A stretch of DNA of 64,000 nt from NCBI RefSeq assembly GCF_030463565.1, contig NC_134675.1, positions 17,691,862 through 17,755,861 on the forward strand, in the 5' to 3' direction. The stretch is from Pelecanus crispus. Its lineage: Eukaryota > Chordata > Aves > Pelecaniformes > Pelecanidae. Both the position numbers and the translations under genes were made by a program. Of this stretch, positions 23,801 to 35,800 are shown piece after piece. The notes under the pieces are model-generated. The model was not told where the DNA came from, made no database searches, and saw only the letters and a program-made list of their open reading frames with translations. Position 1 is the stretch's first letter; every line of letters begins with the position of its first letter.

Positions 23801-26800
23801 AATTTATCCTCAATTGCTCTGCTTTTCTCTGGTTACACATCTTTCTTTGCCTACAAATATGTAAATATAATATACCTTATGGTGTTCTGATTTCTGGCTA
23901 AGTCACATTTAAATAAGCTCTTGGCGGGGGGGTGGGGGGGTGGGGAGCTTCAAAGTAAATATTAGTTTAATCATAAACTCACTTTATATACAGTGAGAAT
24001 CTTTTAAAAAAAACATAAATGTCTATAAAGTAAAAGTAATGTTAAGTAAACAGAAAGCCATACTCACAATAGCCTTGAGCAGAAACCCATGCCAGGAAAC
24101 AGAGATGACATATTAGCATAATGCAAAAACAGCAACCAACAGAAGAAACTATTTAGTAACTCATGAACAGAAAAGCTTAAAGCTATGCATTTTTTCCAGA
24201 CATGCACATTTTTCTTACTTCTCTGTTCTCATCAAAAGTTTAATCCTGTCACATTTTTGGAGAGTTTAGGAAAGCTAGTAAAAATTATCCATACTGTGTT
24301 CAAGTCTATGAATGCTTTTCCACTTTCACGCATATGCAAACATCATACTCAAACCAAAATTTCAAAGGAAAGCAGTTGTTATGAAAAGTAATTTTAACAT
24401 TGAAGTCCTGTTAGTAGCTGTACTGGTTTTGGCTGGGATAAAGCTAAATTTCTTCATAGTAGCTTGTATGGGGCTATGTTTTGGATTTGTGCTGGAAACA
24501 GTGTTGATGATACAGGGATGTTTTAGTTATTGCTGAGCAGTGCTTACACAGAGTCAAGGCCTTTTCTGCTTCTCACACCGCCCTGCCAGAGAGTAGGTTG
24601 GAGGTGCACAAAAAGTTGGGAGGGGACACAGCTGGGACAGCTGACCCCAACTGACCAAAGGGATATTCCATACCATATGATGTCATGCTTAGCAATAAAA
24701 GCTGGGAGAAGAAGAAGGAAAGGGCGGGATGTTCAGAGTGATGGCATCTGTCTTCCCAAGTAACCGTTATGCGTGATGGAGCCCTGCTTTCCTGGAGATG
24801 GCTGAACACCTGCCTGCCAATGGGAAGTAGCGAATGAACTCCTTATTTTGCTTTGCTTATACGCACAGCTTTTGCTTTACCTATTAAACTGTCTTTATCT
24901 CAACCCACGAGTTTTACCCTTCTGATTCTCTCCCCCATCCCACTACAGGGGGAGTGAGCAAGCAGCTGTGTGGTGCTTAGTTGCCTACCTGGGTTAAACC
25001 ACAACAGTAGCAAAGCAGCAGACAATATGTAGCCTGTTGGGCTACAATCAACATGTAGAGATACATGTATTTTGATGGAGAGATTATGAATTGGTGTTAT
25101 TTTCACATGGTTTAAATAAAAGACATTAAATATTGGATATTTAACCCAGACACTACCTTTTTGGTTTGCATTTGTCCAGTACCCATTATAGTGGAGTCCT
25201 AGTCTGTGACTGATACTCCAAAGTGCTATCACAATATAAAACAAAATCATCAACAAAATTACTTCATTGTTCTTCCTTTCCATGTTCTTTCAAGAAAAGT
25301 TTAAACACAAAGCCAATACAGACAATTTGTATGCAATCCAAGAAAAATTTTTAGCTGGAGTTTAAACACTTAAAAATATTGTTTTTAATCAGATTCCTGA
25401 GTTGTGTTGTTTGATTAGTTCAAAGTTGGATTGTCTTTTACACTATGAATAAAGAAGGTAAGAGGTAAAATAACCCAAGTGACCAAGGAGGTAACATAAC
25501 TCAGTGACTCCACTGAATCCAGAGTTACAGAACTTTACAGTAGCTATGGACCTGCGGGTTTTGGCCATTTGTTTTTTTCCTTTTCCAGTTTTTCTAAGAA
25601 ATATAGTAACAAATTACACACTCAGAGGAAGGAACACCCTGTTGGCTTCTCCCAAGGCTGTCCCAGGAGAGCATCAGCCCCATGGTCCAGGCATGGAATC
25701 CATCAAGATGAGTTAATGCTGGAGCACCTTTCGGACTGAGGGGGAGCTGCTGCCTAGGGGTATAAGACACATTATGGGGAAAAACATTTTGGGATTGCAC
25801 AGGACTTATTATGGGATATTTAGGGGAGGAACCAAAGGCAGGAAAAGGAAGGGGTTTAAGTGATTTGGGGAGGAACAAGTATGGGAAAATAGAGGGTATG
25901 GAGATAAAATGGGCCTGTTTGTGTAAACAGTGGCTGATCAGTACACTTGTGTGGCCATGCCCTGTACCTGATCAGTACAGTTTGTGTTATCTTATTAAAT
26001 TCCATTTCTAACTCTTTCCCTGGGTGAGGAACTCTATTCTCTGTGTGTGTGTGCGTGTATGGGGATCTGAGTGCCAGTGACTAGAGTTAGACCACAAGTC
26101 ACAGGGGCTTGTGTGCCTGGGTGCCAGCAACTAGAGAGACCAGAGTGAGTAAAATCAAGTGCCAGCCACTGAAGTGGAACCAGGGGCCAGAGCACCTATG
26201 TGCCCATAGCGTCAGAAACTGGAGCAAGTATGGTGGTTGTGTGAGCAAGTGTGTGATTGCTAGCAAATATCAAGCTGGACTAGTCAGCATGTAGGTGAAG
26301 TGACCTGGGAGCCAGGAATATGTGTGTGTCTCTAAGGGCAAGACTGGCTATTGGGGGACCAGAGGAGTTCTGGCCACTGCACCAGCAACTGGAGTGGGCC
26401 TGCAGCCTCAAGGGCTCTTATGTCTGGGTGCCAAGCAACTGGGGGGACTGGGATCCAGGGGCCAGCTACCGGTCAGACTGAGCATCTGAGCCCTGCTGCT
26501 GAAGGCATCGACATTATACATATATACATATACTTGTACTAGTGGACGTCTATCCTGCTCAGCCAGAGAGGGGAGCAGGACAAGGCCATTGGTGCTGTCT
26601 GTGTTCATGTGAGTGCTCTGTGTGTCTGTCTGTGATCTGTGTGGCCAGCCATGTATATATGTGCATATGTAGTATATGTGTGCTCTGTGTGCATGTGCTT
26701 ACTGGGAATACATCTTCAGCCGCGCTATTGGTTGGAACTGGAGACATGAAGCTGTGGCAGCCTCATCTCTCTCGGGCTGATGGATCTGGCCTGATTTCCC

Positions 26801-29800
26801 CTAACAGATTTAACAGGTTGGCCCCTGCTTTGAGTAGGAAGATGGACGGGTATCCAGACCCCTAAAGGTACCTTCCAACTTAAAGTATTTTGTGATACAA
26901 CATTTCCTTTTCTGCTCATTTAAGAGTACATGTAGGCAAATATTTAGAACCCAACAAGATAGGTCTAAGGGGGTAGTGCCTATACATCACTGTTAGTGTG
27001 ATCAAATATATACTGAAGCTAGGAATGCACCTGGTGCATCATGAGCTTCAGCTCTGCCTGGTATCCACAGCAGGCTGTACAGTTCCATGTGAAAATCTGT
27101 GCTGGCAGGGTTTTGCTACTAGCAGAACACAAACCAGCTCGGATTATACCTACATGGGCTGTAGTCAGTCCTTTAAGTGCACTGTACACATAACTTACTG
27201 TCTAAACCAAAGCTTCAAACAGGGACAGATTTAGAATTACAAAAAATAAGGGGATATCTGATTAGACTGAGATTATTTACAATACCCTCCACATCTGAGA
27301 AAAGCTTTCATAAACACATTGCTCAAAAAGTAAATCACAAAACAAAGCTTTATATGTCAGCAGCTAAAAATAAAAAAAACTCATGAGAAAAAAAAATGAC
27401 CTGTCTTATCAAGAAATGCTTTCTCTGGGTTCCTGTTGTGGTTTAGCCACAGCTGGCAACTAAGCACTACGCAGCCGCTCGCTCAACCTCCCCCCACTGG
27501 TGGGATGGGGAGAGAATCAGAAGAACAAAAGTAAGAAAACGCGTGGGTTGAGATACGAACAGGTTAATAATAATAATGATGATGATAAATTGTAATGAAA
27601 AGGAAAAAAATTAGAGAGAGAAACAAAACCCAGGAAAACCAAGTGATACAACCACTCATCACCCACCAACGAACACCTAGCCCATCCCCGAGCAGTGATC
27701 GCTGCCCCCGGCCAACCCCCCCTCAGTTTATATACTGAGCATGACGTCATATGGTATGGAATACCCCTTTGGTCAGTTTGGATCAACTATCTTGGCTGTG
27801 CCCCCTCCCAGCTTTTTGTGCACCTGGCAGAGCATGGGAAGCTGAAAAGTCCCTGACTAGCGTAAGGGCTACTTAGCAAAAACTAAAACATCAGCATGTT
27901 ATCAACATTATTCTCATACTAAATCCAAAACACAGCACTATGCCTGCTACTAGGAAGAAAATTAACTCTATCCCAGCCGAAACCAGGACAGTATTCACCC
28001 CTTATTCTATACCATCTACGTCATGCCCAGGTCTTACCCTTTCCAATACATTCCAATTAGTCACCACCACTTTCCCCGTCTTTTGATATATACACACAGA
28101 TATCATTCCCTTAGTCTATGGGCCATCCCTCTAAAATGTCCATTGAGTTCATTTAGTCCATGACTTTGGGTTCCATCTGTCATCACAGTCTTTCAGAGCA
28201 GGAGAGGTGGTGTGCGATGTTGGACTGTTGCATGCTGAAGCGAGTTCTGGTTCCATCACTGCTACACATTGCTCAGTTTTATTAAAGTTTGTTCTTCATT
28301 AATCTGGGTGGTTCTTACTGTAATACCACTGATATGGCATATAGCTACCATAAAAGAGATGACATACAGTATTATAGAGCAATTAACATCACACCATTCA
28401 GTTCATTGGCTATTTTCACCCAAAATCAAATCCCCTTGAGGTACACATTGGACTTCCCCACCCTTTCGCATCACCCACCAAGTGCACCCAGGTCCTTGAG
28501 CAAAAGCAATCCCACGAATGGGTTTGCCTTTGCCAGAGGCAGGAGTAACCCAGACTGTCTTCCCCAGCATATTTTTCATGTACACTACAGGGTCTTTATC
28601 CCCTTCTACAGTGCATAAATGTTTTGATTGGGCAGGGCCAGCTCGATTGGCAGATCCCCTAGTGTTGACTAACCAGGTGGCCTTTGCTAAATGCATATCC
28701 CAATGTTTGAATGTCCCATTGCTCTCAGGGTATTCTTTAACAGTCCATTGTGTCACTCAATTTTCCCAGAGGCTGGTGCACGAGAGGGGATGTGATATAC
28801 CCACTCAGTGCCATGCTCTTTGGCCCAGGTGTCTATGAGGTTGTTTCGGAAATGAGTCCCATTGTCCGAGTCGATTCTTTCTGGGGTGCCATGTCTCCAT
28901 AAGACTTGTTTTTCAAGGCCCAGGATGGTGTTCCGGGCGGTGGCATAGGGCAAGGAATACGCTTCCAGTAATCTGGTGGTTGCTTCCACCATGGTGAGCA
29001 CATGGCGCTTGCCTTGGCAGGTTTGTGGGAGTGTGATATAATCAACCTGCCAGGCCTCCCCATATTTATATTTCAGCCATCGTCCTCCATACCAGAGAGG
29101 CTTGAACCACTTGGCTTGTTTGATCGCAACGCATGTTTCACATTCATGGATAACCTGTGCAATAGTGTCCATGGGCAAGTCCACCCCTCGATCACGAGCC
29201 CATCTATATGTTGCATCTCTTCCTTGATGGCCTGAGGTGTCATGGGCCCACTGAGCTATAAATAATTCACCCTTATGTTGCCAGTCCAGATCCACCTGAG
29301 CCAATTCAATCTTAGCGGCCTGATCCACCTGATGGTTGTTTTGATGTTCTTCAGTGGCCCGACTCTTGCGTACGTGAGCATCTACGTGACAAACTTTTAC
29401 ATCCAGGTTCTCTACCCAGGCAGCAATATCTTGCCACGATGCAGCAGCCCAGATGGGTTTGCTTCTGCGCTGCCAGTTGCTCTGCTTCCATTGCTGCAAC
29501 CACCCTCACAGGGCATTTGCCACCATCCATGAGTCAGTATAGAGATAAAGGACCGGCCCCTTTTTTCGTTCAGCAAATTGAATCGACTCCCCTTCTCCTT
29601 CAGTAGTTTCTGCGACTTGTTGTGTAGGACATCGTAAAGCAGCTTTCCATCTCCGATATTTTCACAAAAGACCACCGGACCCATCAGTGAACAGGGCATA
29701 CTGCTTCTCATTTTCTGGCAGTTTATTATACAGTGGGGCTTCTTCAGCACACGTCACATCCTTCTCTGGCAATATTCCAAAATCTTTGCTTTCTGGCCAG

Positions 29801-32800
29801 TCCATGATCACTTCCAAGATTCCTGGGCGACTGGGGTTTCCTATTCAAGCCCGCTGTGTGATTAGTGCGACCCACTTACTCCACGTAGCATCAGTTGCAT
29901 GATGTGTAGAGGGAACCCTCCCTTTGAATATCCAGCCCAGCACCGGCAGTCGGGGTGCCAGCAGGAGATGTGCTTCAGTACCAACCACTTCCGAAGCAGC
30001 TCGAACCCCTTCATATGCTGCCAATATCTCTTTCCCAGTTGGAGTATAGCGGGCCTCAGATCCTCTGTATCCCCGACTCCAAAACCCTAGGGGTCGACCT
30101 CGAGTCTCCCCTGGTGCTTCCTGCCAGAGGCTCCAGGTAGGGCCATTCTCCCCAGCTGCGGTGTAGAGCACATTTTTTATAGCCTGCCCTGCCTGGATTG
30201 GCCCAAGGGCTACTGCATGAACTATCTCCCATGCAGTTTTTCAAAGGCTCAGGGCCCCATTTGAAATTGTTCTTCTTCCGGGCCACTTGATAGAGAGGGC
30301 TTACGATCTGACTGTAATTTGGAATATGCATTCTCCAAAACCCCACAATGCCTAAGAATCTTGTTTCCTTTTTGCTAGTTGGTGGGGACATGGCTGTTAT
30401 TTTGTTGATCACATCCATTGGGATATGACGACGTCCATCTTGCCATTTTATTCCTAAGAACTGGATCTCCTGTGCAGGTCCCTTGACCTTACTTTGTTTT
30501 ATGGCAAAACCGGCTTTCAGAAGGATTTGGACTATTTTCTCCCCTTTCCCAGAAATATCTTCTGCTGTATTGCCCCACACAATGATGTCATCAATGTATT
30601 GCAGGTGTTCTGGAGGTTCACCCTGTTCCCGTGCCGTCTGGATCAGTCCATGGCAAATGGTGGGGCTGTGCTTCCACCCCTGGGGCAGTCGAATCCAGGT
30701 GTACTGAACACCCCTCCAGGTGAAAGCAAACTGGGGCCTGAACTCTGCCGCCAAAGGGGTTGAGAAAAATGTATTAGCAATATCAACTCCGGTTCGTGTT
30801 GAAACTCTAGCATCTCTGGCACAGCAGCACTCAGTGGTGGTGTGACTTAATTTAGACCATGATGAACCTCATGAGGTTCAACAAGGCCAAGTGCAAGGTC
30901 CTGCACCTGGGACGGGGCAACCCCCGGTATCAGTACAGGTTGGGGGATGAAGAGATTGAGAGCAGCCCTGCGGAGAAGGACTTGGGGGTACTGGTGGATG
31001 AAAAGCTGGACATGAGCCGGCAATGTGCACTTGCAGCCCAGAAAGCCAACCGTATCCTGGGCTGCATCAAAAGAAGCGTGGCCAGCAGGTCGAGGGAGGT
31101 GATTCTGCCCCTCTACTCTGCTCTGGTAAGACCTCATCTGGAGTACTGCATCCAGCTCTGGGGCCCTCAGCACAAGAAGGACATGGACCTGCTAGAGCGG
31201 GTCCAGAAGAGGGCCACAAAAATGATCTGAGGGCTGGAACACCTCTCCTATGAGAACAGGCTGAGAGAGTTGGGATTGTTCAGCCTAGAGAAGAGAAGGC
31301 TGCGAGGAGACCTTATTGCGACCTTCCAGTACTTAAAGGGGGCCTACAGGAAGGATGGGGAGAATCTTTTTAACAAGGCCTGTTGTGACAGGACAAGGAA
31401 TAACGGATTTAAACTAAAGAAGAATAGATTTAGACTAGACATTAGAAAGAAATTTTTTACAGTGAGGGTGGTGAAGCTGTGGAACAGGTTGCCCGGAGAG
31501 GTGGTAGAGGCCCCATCTCTGGCAACATTCAAGGTCAGGTTGGATGGGGCTCTGAGCAACCTGATCTAGTTAAAGCTGTCCCTGCTCACTGCAGGGGGGT
31601 TGGACTAGATGACCTCTAAAGGTCCCTTCCAACCCAAAGCATTCTATGATTCTATGATTCTATGTTAGTCTCCACTCCCCATTAGACTTTCGCACTGGCC
31701 ATATGGGACTGTGAAAGGGTGAGTGAGTCTTGCTGATCACTCCTTGGCTCTCCAGTTGACGAATCAGCTTATGGATGGGATTCGGGGAGTCTCGGTTGGT
31801 GCAATATTGCCGCCCGGTGCACTGTTGTGGTAGTGATCGGCACCTGTTGTTCTTCGACCCTCAGCAACCCCACAACGGAAGGGTCCTCTGAGAGACCGGG
31901 CAAGGTGGACAGCTGTTTCATTTCCTCTGTCTCCAAGTCAGCTATCCCAAAAGCCCACCAGTACCCTTTTGGGTCCTTGAAATACCCTCTCCTGAGGTAG
32001 TCTATGCCAAGGATGCACGGAGCCTCTGGGCCAGTCACAATGGGGTGCTTCTGCCACTCCAGCCCAGTTAGGCTCACCTCGGCCTCCAGTACAGTTAGCT
32101 GTTGGGATCCCCCTGTCACTCCAGAAATACAGTTGGGTTCTGCCCCTGTACAGCTTGATGGCATTAGGGTACACTGTGCACCGGTGTCCACTCGGACCTT
32201 CTACTCCTGTGGGTCTGATGTGCCATGCCATTGAATCCTCACAGTCCAGGAAACCCTGTTGTCCCTTTCCTCCACCTGGCTGGAGGCAAGGCCCCTCTAA
32301 TCCTGGTCATAGTATTCTTTGTTCACTTCCTGTAAATACGAGTCAGGAGTTCCTTTATTAAAATCAGGAGTAAGATCAGCCCTTCTCCCCTGTCTGGGAA
32401 ACTTCCCACTGGAGACCAGAGCAGCGCTTTTCCTGGAAGAACCCCCATTTGTGATTGTTTTTTCCTTGCAACTCACGCACCTGTGCCTCTACGGTCAAGG
32501 TAGAGTTTCCATCCCACTTCCTCATATCCTCTCCATGGTTATGCAGGTAAGACCACAGGGTGACCCGTGGCGTGTATCCTCTATATCCTCCCTCTTGAGC
32601 ATAAGGACATTGACTCCCAATGGCTGAGGGAAAGAAGGCATTCAGTATCTCTGCCTGTCGTGGTTTAGCCCCAGCCAGCAACTAAGCACCAGGCAGCCGC
32701 TCGCTCAGTCCCCCTGCCCCGATGGAATGGGGGAGAGAATTGGAGGAGTAAGAGTGAGAAAAACTCCTGGGTTGAGATAAGAACAGTTTAATAATTGAAA

Positions 32801-35800
32801 GAAAGTAAAGTAAAATAGTAGTAGTAATAATAACAATATAATAATAACAGTAATAACAATATACAAAGCAAGTGATGCACAATGCAATTGCTCAACACCC
32901 GCCGACCGATACCCAGACAGTCCCCGAGCAGCGATTGCTCCCCCCCCCCCGGACAACCTCCCCCCAATTTATATACTGAGCATGACGTCATATGGTATGG
33001 AATAGCCCTTTGGTCAGTTTGGATCAACTATTCTGGCTGTGCCCCCTCCCAGTTTCTTGTGCACCTGGCAGAGCATGGGAAGCTGAGAAGTCCTTGACTA
33101 GCATAAGCAGTACTTAGCAACAACTAAAACATCAGTGTGTTATCAACATTCTTCTCATCCTAAATCCAAAACACAGCACTATGCCAGCTACTAGGAAGAA
33201 AATTAACTCTATCCCAGCCAAAACCAGGACAGCAAGGAAGTGCTTACAAGGCACCATTATGGCTAAATCCCTCAAAGACTTTCTAGGACGTGAACATGTT
33301 GGGATGCCTCTCTGAAGTGCCTGTACACTAATGCGTGCAGCATGGGGAATAAACATGAGGAGTTAGAGATCTGTGTGTAGTTGCAGGGCTACAGACTTGT
33401 TGGGATCACGGAGACATGGTGGGATGGCTTCCATGACTGGATTGTTGCAATGGAGGGATACAGGCTCTTCAGAAAGGACAGGCTGGGAAGAGAGAGCAGC
33501 TGGAGTGCTTGGAGCTCTGTCTGGGGTGGATGACGAGCCACCCGAGAGCTTCTGGGCAAGGATTATAGACAGGGTGGGTAAGGGTGACACTGTAGTGGGT
33601 GTCTGCTATAGGCCACCTGACCAGGAAGAACAAGTGGATGAGGCCTTCTACTTGAAGTAGCCCCACGTTCGCAGGCCCTGGTCCTCATGGGGAACTTCAA
33701 CCACCCTGATATCTGCTGGAGGGACAACACAGCAGGGCATAAGCAATCCAGGCAGCATCAACTTCCTCATCCAAGTGGTAGAGGAGCCAAGGAAGAGAGA
33801 TGCTCTGCTGGACCTCATACTTACCAACAAGGAGGGGCTCATTGGGGTTGTGAAGGTCAAAGGCAGCCTTGGCTGCAGTGACCATGAGATGGTGGAGTTC
33901 AGGGTCCTGACGGGAGGCAGCAGGGCAAAAACCAAGGAAGAGAGACTTTCTTTGTATTCCCGGAGTCAGCCAGACACTTCATCTACCGTTGGTGCCTCAT
34001 CATCGTTCCAGGTCAATATTGCCAACGAGTTGGCATATGATGCTGGCGCTTTCTGTACAGACTTCCACCACCTGTTGTGTGCACCTGACTTCATCTGGAT
34101 CTTTGGGTAACTGCTCACGGTTCAGGTCACTATAAATCACCTCCAGCACGCCTAATTCCCTCAGGTACTGGGTACCTTTCTCTATGGTGGTCCATTTGCC
34201 TGGGCGGTATATAACATCTTCCTTGAAGGGATACCTTTCCTTCACGCTTGACAGAAGTTGCCTCCAGAAGCTGAGGGTTTGTGCCCCTTTTCCAATTGCT
34301 TTGTCAATTCCCCCCTTCCCTAGAAAGGGATCCCAGCTGCTTGGCTTCCTTACCCTCTAAATCCAGGCTACTGGCCCCGTTATCCCAGCATCGGAGCAGC
34401 CAGGTGATGATGTGCTCGCCTGGATGATGACTGAAATCTTTTTGCATATCTTGCAGCTCACTTAAGGATAAAGATCATGTGGTTTTCATCTCATTTACGA
34501 GTTCTTCCTCTTCCTCCTCCTCTCCTTGTGATAGCCTTGCTTTTTCATCTTCCCTTTCTATACGAGTTTCCAGGATTTCTTCTTGTGTATAGGGGCAACT
34601 GATACCGGCATGGGTTATTTCCCTGGAGTAGCCGCACTGCCTGTCGCCAGGGTTGGAGTAGCTGCAGTGCCTGTTGCGGGGTTTGGAGCAGCTGCGGTGC
34701 CTGTTGTTTTGTCATCAGATCCAGAGACCTTCTCTTCCCCTTGAGGGTACTGAATAGTGTTGACCACAGCTCGATAGGCATGGGCCAGCCCCCAGCATGT
34801 TGCAATGATTTGTGTCTCTCTCGAGTTGCCAGGGTGACAACATCCTTTTTCCAAATACTTTACTAGTTCTTCAGGATTCTGCACTTGTTCAGGGATGAAG
34901 TTCCAAAACACTGGAGGTGCCCACTGTCCTAAGCATTTGCCCATGCTATCCCACACACCCTGCCACTCATAACTATCCAGCCTCGGGGCAGATCTCTGGA
35001 TGATATTCTTAAATTGCTTATTAACTTTAGACAAAACCAAAACAGTATTCCCAAGAAATACCAATAGACGTATCATAACTGTCCAAAGATATTTAAGATA
35101 CTGAAAAGCCATTGTAATGAAGGAGGAAACATCATAGAAGAAGGTAGCGAAGGTGCCGTTCTGTATTTCCTCCGCAACAAACCTCTCAGAGGAAGAGGTA
35201 TGATTGCTAACTCTCTCCATGAGGTAGTACCTGAAGTACAGTTATGGCTTCAGTTCAAAGCTTAAATACCAAATAATGCTCAAGGTCAGTGTTTTAATAT
35301 CAAATCTCCCAGGCAAAACATCACTAATCACTGCAGAGCAAAGCAAACTGCAAAAACCAACATCAAGCTTTAACATGTACAGCAAAAAAAGGAGCATGGT
35401 GCAGATCAGATAAACTAAGATCAAGAAGAGATGACTCAATATCGTGACCCGCAAGTATTAACAGATATAAATTCCTTAATAAGCTCTGGTTAATCTGTTA
35501 TTATCTCATACCCTTCAGGCCCCACATTGGGCCAAAAAGGACTGTTACAGTTTAGCCCCAGTTGGCAGCCAAGCACCACACAGCCGCTCGCTCACCCTCC
35601 CCCCACTGGTGGGATGGGGGAGAGAATTGGAAGAGCAGAAGTAAGAAAACTCGTGGGTTGAGATAAGAACAGTTTAATAATTGAAATATAATAATAATAA
35701 TAATAATGAATTGTAATGAAAAGGAAAACAACAGGAGAGAGAGAAACAAAACCCAGGAAAAACAAGTGATGCAACCGCTCACCACCTGCTGACCGATGCT

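Larger units (their letters stand above)
27434..33231 (-). mobile_element. ERVL-like endogenous retrovirus, arm 1 (LTR-gag end-pro-pol-LTR)
   Basis: Two LTRs of one family (32656-33231 as 5' LTR, 27434-27990 as 3' LTR, minus orientation) enclose remains of gag C-terminus, protease, RT, RNase H and integrase. No env is seen between integrase and the 3' LTR. YIDD at the RT active site, lack of env and the 5-bp target duplications of related solo LTRs suggest class III (ERVL-like). The coding regions are broken by stops and frame changes and by a nested CR1. It is almost identical to the inverted copy at 48795-54614. Outer flanks show no matching target duplication. Confidence 0.85.

Noticed and set aside
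28403..29499. The integrase frames as a domesticated host gene
   Set aside because: Both copies share a premature TGA and frame changes and sit inside LTR-bounded elements, so there is no sign of purifying selection for a host function.
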